DNA of 13,856 bases from Candidatus Magasanikbacteria bacterium GW2011_GWC2_45_8 (GTDB lineage: Bacteria > Patescibacteriota > Patescibacteriia > Magasanikbacterales > UBA10146), in contig LCLH01000029.1 in NCBI GenBank assembly GCA_001001925.1, positions 1 through 13,856 of the forward strand. Direction: 5' to 3'. Made by a program: the position numbers and the translations under genes. Under the pieces are notes generated by a model. The model worked only from the letters and a program-made list of their open reading frames with translations, was not told the DNA's origin and did no database searches. Positions 6,873-13,241 of this stretch are shown here, in pieces (position 1 is the stretch's first letter; each line of letters opens with the position of its first letter).

Positions 6873-8063
6873 TTACTTCACTTTTACAAACCAACGGCTG
6901 CCTTTTTGCACGATATCGCCTTTTTTTACCATAGCGGAATAATTTTGCGCCGCGACTTTTTTGTCATTAATTTTTACCCCACCTTGATCAATCACACGGC
7001 GCGCCTCGCCCTTGCTTTTACAAATACCTGCTTCTACCAACAAAACAACAATATCATATGCGCTCGGTTTTACCTCCGGCATTTCATTGGGCGCGTCTTT
7101 TTTTTGAAAAATTTTGACAAACTGTTCTTCAGCGGCGCTCGCGCTTTTTTTGTTATGATACATTTCCACTATCACACGCGCCAACTGCATTTTGATATCA
7201 CGCGGATTTTCCTTTTTCTTAAGACGCGCTTCTACGTTTTTAATGTCCGTGAGCGGAACACGCGTGCAAAACGTGAAATATTTTATCATCAACTCATCGC
7301 CCATACTCATGACCTTGCCATACATAGTATCGGGGTTATCGGTAAGATTGATAGTGTTGCCCCAACTGGAACTCATTTTACGCCCATCCAACCCTTCCAC
7401 CAACGGATTCATTATAATATCTTGCGCCTCTTGTTTGAAAAAACGCTGAAGCGTTCTGCCGGAGAGCAGGTTAAAACGCTGGTCAGTGCCGCCGAGTTCC
7501 ACATCCGCTTTTACCGCCACAGAATCATACCCCTGCATAAGCGGATACAAAAGTTCGCGCAAACTCACACGCTTGCCAGCATCCAGCCGTTTCTTGATAT
7601 TTTCCCGTGCCAAAAACTCCGCCAATGAAAATTGATCCGCCTGTTCTCCTATCTGATGATAATTCAAACCCGTGAGCCACTCGCTGTTATGACGAAATTC
7701 ACACGCGCTGATATCAACAATTTTTGCCACTTGTTCTTTATATGATTTCAAATTTTTCTGTACATCTTGCGGGGTGAGCATTGGACGTTCACTCTCTTTG
7801 TCTGAAGTATCCCCAATAACCGCGGTAAAATCCCCCACAATAAACACCACTTGGTGCCCCAATTCTTGAAAATCACGTAGCTTCAAAAGCGGGATTGAAC
7901 GCCCCAAATGCAATGAAGAACTCGTGGGGTCAATCCCCAGCTTTACCCGCAACCGCTTGCCGGAAAGCATCCTCGCGCGCAAATGTTTCTTATCAATAAC
8001 TTCCTCAACTCCGCGCGTGAGAAGTTTATCAATCTTCTTTTTGTCCGTAATGATTTTTGGCAT
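6873..8063 (-). CDS. tyrS: Tyrosyl-tRNA synthetase
   Basis: The protein (396 aa from ATG 8061-8063) charges tRNA-Tyr. It has the TyrS N-terminus (LLTRGVEEVIDKKHL), GIDPTSSSLHLGRS with HLGR (52-55) as the HIGH motif, IVGDFTAVIGD (75-85), YPLMQGYDSVAVKADVELGGTDQRFN (173-198), KMSSSWGN (229-236) as the KMSKS loop, and a C-terminal S4 RNA-binding domain (about 335-396). A TTG at 8088-8090 would add nine residues, but it has no SD and the family begins near the ATG, so the ATG is preferred. HLGR and KMSSS are deviations from HLGH and KMSKS. argS follows 15 nt downstream. Confidence 0.95.
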   Translation of the reverse strand: MPKIITDKKKIDKLLTRGVEEVIDKKHLRARMLSGKRLRVKLGIDPTSSSLHLGRSIPLLKLRDFQELGHQVVFIVGDFTAVIGDTSDKESERPMLTPQDVQKNLKSYKEQVAKIVDISACEFRHNSEWLTGLNYHQIGEQADQFSLAEFLARENIKKRLDAGKRVSLRELLYPLMQGYDSVAVKADVELGGTDQRFNLLSGRTLQRFFKQEAQDIIMNPLVEGLDGRKMSSSWGNTINLTDNPDTMYGKVMSMGDELMIKYFTFCTRVPLTDIKNVEARLKKKENPRDIKMQLARVIVEMYHNKKSASAAEEQFVKIFQKKDAPNEMPEVKPSAYDIVVLLVEAGICKSKGEARRVIDQGGVKINDKKVAAQNYSAMVKKGDIVQKGSRWFVKVK

Positions 8064-8093
8064 AGTAGTGAACTTATTCTCATTAAACAAACG

Positions 8094-8109
8094 TGCAATT
8101 TAAATTGCA
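8094..8109. repeat. Perfect 16-bp palindrome in the tyrS leader
   Basis: TGCAATTTAAATTGCA is a perfect even palindrome centred at 8101/8102. It is 31 nt ahead of the tyrS ATG and just downstream of the putative -10, so it would be transcribed. It could be an operator or a small RNA hairpin. Confidence 0.5.
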
Positions 8110-8127
8110 ACTGGCGAAAATCATTGC

Positions 8128-8134
8128 TATTATA
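8128..8134. promoter_or_regulatory. Overlapping divergent -10 elements (tyrS, minus; possible RNA, plus)
   Basis: Minus strand: TATAAT (8129-8134), predicted start near 8122, but without a good -35; this is the best candidate promoter for tyrS-argS. Plus strand: TATTAT (8128-8133), 17 bp after TTGCAA (8105-8110), pointing away from tyrS. Confidence 0.4.
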
Positions 8135-8208
8135 TACTTAATCACGATGAGATGCTACACCAAAGGTTCCGTCCTAAGGCAATGCATCTTTTTGTTTTTA
8201 ATTACTTT

Positions 8209-8385
8209 TTACCCTTGCACCGGCTCGCCAAAATACCCGTGTCCGCGAAGCTTATACATATATCCTACCAGTAAAATGGCAGCTAATAAAGAGAGCGTGC
8301 CCGCCAAAACAAACGGCACCTCAAAACCAAACGAATCCCACAAAATGCCATTTTTTTTGAATCCTCCATAGAGTGTCGTACGCGC
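8209..8385 (-). pseudogene. Relic of an MFS-type transporter C-terminus
   Basis: Immediately after the murA stop, and in the same frame, 58 open codons run to a TAA at 8209-8211. They encode LYGGFKKNGILWDSFGFEVP, then a strongly hydrophobic helix (about residues 23-43), then a basic tail MYKLRGHGYFGEPVQG. The pattern gG-x-LWDxFGF-x-PF-hydrophobic helix is the last transmembrane region of major facilitator transporters. There is no start codon with an SD in this frame: GGAGG is present, but the ATG after it is out of frame across an A8 run. I read it as the 3' stub of a deleted gene; a short membrane peptide is less likely. Confidence 0.6.
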
Positions 8386-9660
8386 TTACTCTTGCAATTT
8401 TGTATCATTAATCCGTTCAATGTGCGCGCCAAGCCCGCGCAAGCGTTCATCTATCCGTTCGTATCCGCGTTCAATTTGATAGATATTATCAATGGTTGTC
8501 GTACCCTCGGCTATCAGCCCCGCAATCACAAGTGCAATGCCCGCGCGCAGATCAGGGCTTTCCAATTGCTTGCCGTGGAGCTTCCGCGGACCCTGAACCA
8601 CTGCGCGATGCGGGTCGCACAAAAGCGTGTACGCGCCCATGGTGCTCAATTTATCCAAATAAAAAAGCCTGCCATCATAAATTGTTTCATGCACCAAGCT
8701 CATGCCTTGCGCTTGTGTGAGAAGCACGGTAAAAGGTGGCTGAAGATCTGTCATAAATCCGGGATATTCTTTGGTGGTTACTTCAACCGCTTTGTACGGT
8801 TTGTCTGTTTTTTGTATTTCAATCCAATCTTGTCCGATGGTATAAGGAATGCCAATGCGGTCAAACATCGCCCACAAACCTTCCACATGATCCGGCTGGC
8901 AATGAGTGATTTTAATTTGCGCGCGAGCGGCGGCCGCCAAAATAGCAAACGTGCCGGTCTCTATGCGGTCGGGCACCGTCTCTACCTCGCCGCCATGCAA
9001 CTCCAATACGCCATCAATTACAATGGTATGCGTGCCCGCACCGGTAATGCGCGCGCCGCACGTGTTTAAAAACTCCGCCAGATGCGGAATTTCCGGCTCG
9101 CACGCCGCGTTTTTTATTATCGTCCGCCCTTCCGCAAGCGTTGCCGCCATCATCATGTTTTCCGTCGCGGTAACGCTTATAAAAGGAAAAAAGTATTCTG
9201 CACCTTTTAATTTTTTCGCGCGAAAAATAAATTCTTCTTCACTCTCTTCCACTTCCGCTCCCAGCGCGCGCATGCTCGCTACAAACAAATCAATGGGGCG
9301 TTTTCCCAGCACGCATCCACCCGGGTATGCCAAACGCACTTCTCCGTGGCGCGCGAGCATAGGACCTATGAGCACCGTTGATGCGCGCAAACGCTTAACC
9401 AATTCGCGCGGCAGAGTAGTTTGAATAATCGTGTCGGTATGTATGCGCAAAACCGCACCCTCGCTTTCCACTTTGGCACCCACACTTGATAATATCTCAC
9501 TCATACGAAACACATCTTGCGCCTGCGGCACACGCGTAATTTTTGTTTCCCCTTTCAAAAGTATTGCTCCTGCAATCAATTTTAAAACTGAATTTTTCGC
9601 GCCCGAAACGGCAATCTCTCCGCCAAGCGGCGCGCCTCCTTGTATTACAAATTGTGCCAT
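8386..9660 (-). CDS. murA: UDP-N-acetylglucosamine 1-carboxyvinyltransferase
   Basis: The 424-aa enzyme transfers enolpyruvate from PEP to UDP-GlcNAc, the first committed step of peptidoglycan synthesis, in the cytoplasm. Visible are SGAKNSVLKLIAGAIL (Lys22, Asn23), the catalytic loop YPGGCVLGKRPIDL with Cys116 (fosfomycin-sensitive form), ATENMMMAATLAEGRT, CEPEIPHLAEFLNTCGA, YPGFMTDLQPPF with the conserved Asp, and the C-terminal DNIYQIERGYERIDERLRGLGA. Length and all key residues are normal. The ATG at 9658-9660 fits the family start; no SD is seen. A palindromic insertion lies 25 bp upstream, so the transcript probably carries it. Confidence 0.98.
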   Translation of the reverse strand: MAQFVIQGGAPLGGEIAVSGAKNSVLKLIAGAILLKGETKITRVPQAQDVFRMSEILSSVGAKVESEGAVLRIHTDTIIQTTLPRELVKRLRASTVLIGPMLARHGEVRLAYPGGCVLGKRPIDLFVASMRALGAEVEESEEEFIFRAKKLKGAEYFFPFISVTATENMMMAATLAEGRTIIKNAACEPEIPHLAEFLNTCGARITGAGTHTIVIDGVLELHGGEVETVPDRIETGTFAILAAAARAQIKITHCQPDHVEGLWAMFDRIGIPYTIGQDWIEIQKTDKPYKAVEVTTKEYPGFMTDLQPPFTVLLTQAQGMSLVHETIYDGRLFYLDKLSTMGAYTLLCDPHRAVVQGPRKLHGKQLESPDLRAGIALVIAGLIAEGTTTIDNIYQIERGYERIDERLRGLGAHIERINDTKLQE

Positions 9661-9685
9661 AGTTTAGATGCTTCAAAGTTAGGTA

Positions 9686-9851
9686 TAGAGATTGACTCCA
9701 AATATGCTCTCGTAGCGAAAATACAAAATTTCGAGATAAAATTGTTGAATAAATTTTAAGGTTTAATTGTAAATTAAGCCGAAAAATTTTGAAACTATTT
9801 TGACCGAAATTTTGAATTTGCAGTAGAAATGACATTTGGAGTCAATCTCTA
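9686..9851. mobile_element. Palindromic MITE-like element with TA flanks
   Basis: Perfect 18-bp inverted ends: TAGAGATTGACTCCAAAT (9686-9703) and its exact complement (9834-9851). If the outer TA on each side is a target duplication, the element proper is 9688-9849. A second perfect 10-bp inverted pair, CAAAATTTCG (9724-9733) and CGAAATTTTG (9805-9814), sits symmetrically to within 1 nt, and the centre GGTTTAATT/AAATTAAGCC is also palindromic. The whole 166 bp can therefore fold into one long imperfect hairpin. It has no coding capacity. TA duplication points to mobilisation by an IS630/Tc1-mariner transposase (inference); none is in the window. It is very AT-rich. Confidence 0.75.
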
Positions 9852-9856
9852 CAAGT

Positions 9857-9885
9857 ATTCTAAATCAAAATGAGATATAAGGCAA
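9857..9885 (-). promoter_or_regulatory. Candidate murA promoter abutting the palindromic element
   Basis: Minus-strand TTGCCT (9880-9885), 17-bp spacer, TAGAAT (9857-9862). The predicted start near 9850 falls at the edge of the element, giving a leader of about 190 nt that contains the full palindrome. A weaker alternative further upstream is TTGTCA-18-TTTAAT. Confidence 0.4.
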
Positions 9886-9923
9886 TCTTTACATCGGCAA
9901 ATTAAAACCAACTTTCCTAAACA

Positions 9924-9952
9924 TTGACAAAATATCAAATATATTATATAAT
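9924..9952 (+). promoter_or_regulatory. Consensus promoter of the AbiE-type operon
   Basis: Perfect TTGACA (9924-9929), 17-bp spacer, perfect TATAAT (9947-9952). The predicted start near 9959 gives a leader of about 43 nt. Such a strong promoter suits an operon repressed by its own antitoxin, although no clear operator palindrome is visible. Confidence 0.85.
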
Positions 9953-10001
9953 GGACTATGGAAGTAAAAAAAAGTCTTACATCCATCGTTGATTTTAGAG
10001 T

Positions 10002-10574
10002 ATGTCTGATAGATTAGCCAAAATTTACCAATGTCCAAAAACGGTCTTCACAACCCGTGATTTAGCTTTATTGTGGGAAGAAACAGACCAAAATAGAATA
10101 AAATCTGCTATTTATTATTATGTAAAAATAGGAAAATTAATCCGTATTTCCCGTGGCATCTTTGCCAAAATGAAAAAGTATAATCCCAAAGATTTGGCCG
10201 CCAGTATTTATTCACCATCATATATTAGTTTTGAGACGGTTCTACTCCAAGCAGGTCTTATTTTTCAATATTATGAAACAATCTTTTTAGCTGGACCGTT
10301 TTCTAAAGATATAAAAATAGATAACTACAAATTCACCTTCCGAAAAATGAAACCATATATTTTATTCTCTACCAGAGGATTACTCTACAAAGAAACTTAC
10401 TGGATTGCATCTACCGAACGCGCATTTCTGGACATGCTCTATCTTTATCCTCGTTATGGTTTTGATAACTTGCGTCCGATCAATTGGGAACAATGTTTTG
10501 AACTGGTAGCACTCTACAACAATAAACAATTAGAAAAACGATTAAAAAAATATTTTAAAGAATATGCTCAATAA
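10002..10574 (+). CDS. AbiEi-family antitoxin / transcriptional regulator
   Basis: The 190-aa protein has an N-terminal winged helix-turn-helix (about 14-57: VFTTRDLALLW, IKSAIYYYVKIGKLIRISRGIFA). The family's middle block follows (SPSYISFETVLLQAGLI, 71-87) and a C-terminal TERAFLDMLYLYPRYGFDNL. AbiEi proteins repress their own operon and counteract the AbiEii nucleotidyltransferase in type IV toxin-antitoxin and abortive-infection systems. It overlaps the toxin gene by 11 nt, the usual coupled order. The SD before ATG 10002 is poor (AGAG one base away). The gene is much more AT-rich than murA or the DHH gene, suggesting transfer. The call comes from domain order and partner rather than any unique residue. 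Confidence 0.85.
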   Translation: MSDRLAKIYQCPKTVFTTRDLALLWEETDQNRIKSAIYYYVKIGKLIRISRGIFAKMKKYNPKDLAASIYSPSYISFETVLLQAGLIFQYYETIFLAGPFSKDIKIDNYKFTFRKMKPYILFSTRGLLYKETYWIASTERAFLDMLYLYPRYGFDNLRPINWEQCFELVALYNNKQLEKRLKKYFKEYAQ

Positions 10575-11274
10575 AGAAAAGCACAACTTGACAATGGGAC
10601 GAATCATAAAAGAAATCTATAACAACAAGGCATTGGCGCCACTGCTTGGATTTAAAGGCGGCACCTGCGCGTATTATTTTTATGGCTTGCCGCGTTTCTC
10701 AGTTGATTTGGATTTTGATTTGTTAAAAACAGATGAAATAACACAAAAAAAAGTCTTTGAGGAGGTAGAAAAAATTCTCATAACCCATGGTGTTATTAAA
10801 GATAAAATCATTAAATTTTTCACTATCTGGTTTTTACTCTCATATAGTAAAGAAGATCATAATATTAAAGTGGAAATCAGTACGCGACGGCCGGAAATTA
10901 ATATCAATGAATATTACGAGTTTAAAGAATTATTGGGTACACCGGTACTCATTCCAAAGCAGGATTATATGTTTGCAAATAAATTGGTCGCTCTGGTTGA
11001 TAGAAAAAATTTGGTGATACGAGATGTGTTTGACATTCATTTTTTTGCGAGCCAAGATTGGGATATTGATAAAAATATAGTAGAATTAAAAACTGGTAAA
11101 AAATTTAAAGAATATTTGCAAGACTGCATTGAAACCATTGAAGACATAAAGGGAAACGAACTCCTCTCTGGTATTGGAGAACTCATAGATGAAAAACAAA
11201 AACTGTGGGTAAAAAACTCTCTTAAAAAAGAAACAATTTTTCAACTGCGCCTGCGCGCGAATGTGGAAGAATAA
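10564..11274 (+). CDS. AbiEii-family nucleotidyltransferase toxin
   Basis: The 236-aa protein has the AbiEii nucleotidyltransferase core. FKGGTCAYYFYGLPRFSVDLDFDLL (30-54) holds the GG-T loop and the metal-binding aspartates Asp48 and Asp50 (with Asp52). KVEIS (102-106) supplies the third acidic residue (Glu104), and FANKLVALVDR...RDVFDIHFF (138-161) supplies the conserved Lys140 and Asp154. All motifs look intact, so it should be active; related toxins modify nucleotides or tRNA ends. ATG 10564 overlaps the antitoxin end, giving translational coupling. No terminator is evident right after the stop. Confidence 0.88.
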   Translation: MLNKEKHNLTMGRIIKEIYNNKALAPLLGFKGGTCAYYFYGLPRFSVDLDFDLLKTDEITQKKVFEEVEKILITHGVIKDKIIKFFTIWFLLSYSKEDHNIKVEISTRRPEININEYYEFKELLGTPVLIPKQDYMFANKLVALVDRKNLVIRDVFDIHFFASQDWDIDKNIVELKTGKKFKEYLQDCIETIEDIKGNELLSGIGELIDEKQKLWVKNSLKKETIFQLRLRANVEE

Positions 11275-11379
11275 ACTAGCTTGTTAATATAATGAGCTAT
11301 ACATTGACAATATAGAGTCTGTTGTTTTGCTATAGAAGTACTTCCACAGCAAACGCTGTACACACTAAGGAGAATAAAG

Positions 11380-11583
11380 ATGGAAGCGAATGAAAGAAGA
11401 GAGTATCCGCATCTGTGGCTCAACCCGCCACTTTTTACCGTAAAGGTGAACATGCGCGCAGTGCGCGAGGAACTCAGACGATTGAATCCATTCAAAAGAA
11501 AGCGAGAATATGATTTCGGTGCGGAAAACGGCTTTGTGATGCAGGCGGTCAGCCAGCCAAGTTCAAAGCCTGAATTGCAGTAA
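11380..11583 (+). CDS. Small hypothetical protein
   Basis: 67 codons preceded by AAGGAG seven bases before the ATG, the strongest reason to believe it is real. The protein is basic in its first two thirds (MRAVREELRRLNPFKRKREYDF) with a polar tail; there is no signal peptide, membrane helix or recognisable domain. The gap from the AbiEii stop (105 nt) contains TTGACA (11309-11314) and an extended -10-like TGCTATAGA about 21 bp later, a poor promoter, plus GAAGTACTTC and ACAGC-4-GCTGT palindromes. Its 3' end carries nested inverted repeats: GATTTCGG (11512-11519) with CCGAAATC (11593-11600), and GGCTTTG (11530-11536) with CAAAGCC (11564-11570). I do not recognise it. Confidence 0.55.
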   Translation: MEANERREYPHLWLNPPLFTVKVNMRAVREELRRLNPFKRKREYDFGAENGFVMQAVSQPSSKPELQ

Positions 11584-11634
11584 CCATAAAAGCCGAAATC
11601 GTTCTAAAAACCAACCAATCAACTACCTCCACCC

Positions 11635-11665
11635 CTCACTTTAACTTAAAAATGAGAATTTTTTT
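11635..11665 (+). terminator. Probable intrinsic terminator
   Basis: CTCACTTT (11635-11642) pairs with AAAAATGAG (11648-11656), with one mismatch, and is followed by AA and T7 (11659-11665). It lies 52 nt after the stop of the small gene. The stem is weak in GC. Confidence 0.45.
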
Positions 11666-11713
11666 ATATTAAAATAAACCAAATCCACCCAAACCTCACA
11701 AACCCCACCTAGA

Positions 11714-11751
11714 ACATTTCTATTTTGCCGGCAGGTATGACATTTCTATTT
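11714..11751. repeat. Direct repeat resembling an IS21-type end
   Basis: ACATTTCTATTT occurs at 11714-11725 and 11740-11751, 26 bp apart start to start, each followed by an (A/T)GCC, with GCCGGCAGG between them. Tandem transposase-binding repeats of this look occur at the ends of IS21-family elements; this is from memory of their appearance. No transposase gene is nearby, so it would be a solo relic. Confidence 0.35.
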
Positions 11752-11771
11752 AGCCTTTACACCCCGCCAAT

Positions 11772-11800
11772 TTGACAAGCTCCCCGCCTTTAGATAGGAT
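11772..11800 (+). promoter_or_regulatory. Candidate promoter P1 upstream of the DHH gene
   Basis: TTGACA (11772-11777), 17-bp spacer, TAGGAT (11795-11800). The predicted start is near 11807. The transcript would begin with CCTCTT (11809-11814), which can pair with AAGAGG (11847-11852). Confidence 0.45.
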
Positions 11801-11831
11801 AACTTATTCCTCTTACGAAACACCCCTCCTT

Positions 11832-11860
11832 TTGATGGATGACGGAAAGAGGCATATTAT
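11832..11860 (+). promoter_or_regulatory. Candidate promoter P2 upstream of the DHH gene
   Basis: TTGATG (11832-11837), 17-bp spacer, TATTAT (11855-11860). The -10 overlaps the small palindrome ATTATT-3-AATAAT (11856-11870). The predicted start near 11867 is only about 8 nt ahead of the structured element. Confidence 0.4.
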
Positions 11861-11874
11861 TCTAAATAATGAGA

Positions 11875-12018
11875 TGTTGCTGATGCAAGGACTTTAAGGG
11901 GGCTTGCGGAGCGCGACGGCGATAATTTAAGAAGCAGAAGTATTCTATGAGCAACATAGCTTACCCTGCGTAGTTGCGAATAGAATACTTCTGCTTAGTA
12001 AAAATCATTGCATCAACA
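11875..12018 (+). promoter_or_regulatory. Structured leader or non-coding RNA ahead of the DHH gene
   Basis: A closing stem TGTTG-ctg-ATGCAA (11875-11888) pairs with TTGCATCAACA (12008-12018) with a 3-nt bulge. Inside it lies a perfect 17-bp stem, AAGCAGAAGTATTCTAT (11932-11948) with its complement (11980-11996). This is capped by a 2-nt internal loop, GCAAC/GTTGC, another small internal loop and GC/GC around a 7-nt loop. The 5' side carries an unpaired 43-nt stretch with its own possible TTGCG/CGCGA hairpin. TGTTGCT (11875-11881) can alternatively pair with AGCAACA (11950-11956), so two folds compete. It ends 13 nt before the DHH start codon. No known RNA family is recognised; a palindromic mobile element is the alternative. 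Confidence 0.5.
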
Positions 12019-12031
12019 CTAAAACTGAATT

Positions 12032-13183
12032 ATGGCGTTTGCCATCAACCAACAAATTCAAGACCTCATTGCCAAGAGCCACCATATGCTCATCACCTTT
12101 CGCTCCAACGGCGGAGGGGATGCGCTTGGAGCCGCGCTTGGTCTGTATCTGTTTTTAAGAAAGAAAGGCGGGCGCGTTGATATTGTTTCCGACGGCGTAC
12201 GTATTCCGCCATCACTGCATTTTCTGCCCTCGTATGCGGACATCAAAACAGAGCTCCCTCCGCTCCAAAAATTTATTATCAAAGTTGATATCGCGCGCAC
12301 CAAACTGGAGTCATTAAGCTATGACGTCAAAGACGACACACTTTCCATTTTTTTAACGCCCAAAGTGGGAATGTTTTCACGCGAACAAATTGCGACTGCC
12401 GCGTCCGGACTCAAGTACGATCTCATTATCACCATTGATACGCCGGATCGCGAAGCGTTTGGTCATGTGTTTTCCAACAACACGGACCTTTTTTATAAAA
12501 CGCCGGTAATCAATATAGAACACCATGCGAGCAATGAACATTATGGCCAAATCAATGTGGTGGATATGAGTGCGAGCTCCACTGCCGAGATTGTGGTGCG
12601 CCTCATGGAAGAACTTGACAGCACCGCAATTGACAAAGACATTGCCACCGCGCTTTTGACCGGCATGATTGCGAACACCAAAAGTTTTAAAACCGCGCGC
12701 GTTACCCCATCCACACTGCAAACCGCTAGCCGGCTCATGAAACTGGGCGCGGACAGAGACGGAATTGTGGAGCGGTTGTATCGTTCTAAAAGTCTTGCCA
12801 CTCTCAAACTCTGGGGTGTTGCGCTTGGCCGCTTACAGCACGAGCCATCGCTTGGGCTTTTGTGGCTCGCGCTTGGAGCGGAAGATTTTGTGCAGACGCA
12901 AACAACACCGGAACAACTGCCGGATATCATTGATGAAATTTTGATGAACGCGCCGGAAGCAAGAATGATTCTTCTTTTATACCAAGACCCACACATGCTC
13001 ACGCACTACTCCGCGCACTTCCGAGTATTCACCGACGCGGACGCACGGCTCATTGCTAAACAATTCAATCCGCAAGGCTCTGCTCATGTGGTTTCATTTA
13101 CCGTGCCGGCCGCGAGTCTTTTGGACGCGGTAAAAACAGTAAAAGAAGGTATCGCCAATTTTGTAACGACAGAATCTAAGTAA
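12032..13183 (+). CDS. DHH-family phosphoesterase homologue with altered active site
   Basis: The 383-aa protein follows the NrnA/RecJ-like DHH layout: a DHH domain (about 8-220) and a DHHA1-like C-terminal domain (about 260-380). Recognisable are SNGGGDALGAALGLYLFLRKKG (25-46), FLPSYAD, YDLIITIDTPDR (129-140), NIEHHASNEHYG (161-172), DMSASSTAEIVVRLM and TALLTGMIANTKSF (206-219). Intact members (oligoribonuclease, pAp or c-di-AMP phosphodiesterases) bind two metals with HxxPDxD, D, DHH and TD. Here the first motif is RSNGGGD (His to Arg24, first Asp to Gly28), DHH is EHH (163-165), and the motif IV Asp is Asn215. The GGGH of DHHA1 is replaced by QGSAH (348-352). Only Asp30, Asp136 and the HH pair remain, so hydrolysis is doubtful. 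No SD precedes ATG 12032; a structured element ends 13 nt upstream. The next gene follows after 58 nt. Confidence 0.85.
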   Translation: MAFAINQQIQDLIAKSHHMLITFRSNGGGDALGAALGLYLFLRKKGGRVDIVSDGVRIPPSLHFLPSYADIKTELPPLQKFIIKVDIARTKLESLSYDVKDDTLSIFLTPKVGMFSREQIATAASGLKYDLIITIDTPDREAFGHVFSNNTDLFYKTPVINIEHHASNEHYGQINVVDMSASSTAEIVVRLMEELDSTAIDKDIATALLTGMIANTKSFKTARVTPSTLQTASRLMKLGADRDGIVERLYRSKSLATLKLWGVALGRLQHEPSLGLLWLALGAEDFVQTQTTPEQLPDIIDEILMNAPEARMILLLYQDPHMLTHYSAHFRVFTDADARLIAKQFNPQGSAHVVSFTVPAASLLDAVKTVKEGIANFVTTESK

Positions 13184-13241
13184 CGTAACCACCAATTTCC
13201 GTGCTCAACACAAGAGCGCACAAACCAAAAGGAGCATACCC

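Noticed and set aside
6702..7628. Plus-strand frame of 308 codons
   Set aside because: It is antisense to tyrS and argS, whose motifs are unmistakable; its length follows from their codon bias, and it shows no SD or recognisable domain.
8093..8371. Plus-strand frame of 92 codons
   Set aside because: No SD and no domain; the opposite strand carries the more convincing transporter relic.
8392..9069. Plus-strand frame of 225 codons
   Set aside because: It is entirely antisense to murA and has no domain signal.
11932..11996. Integron attC site
   Set aside because: The long hairpin lacks the paired RYYYAAC/GTTRRRY end boxes and extrahelical-base layout, there is no integrase, and the perfect 17-bp outer stem is not typical.
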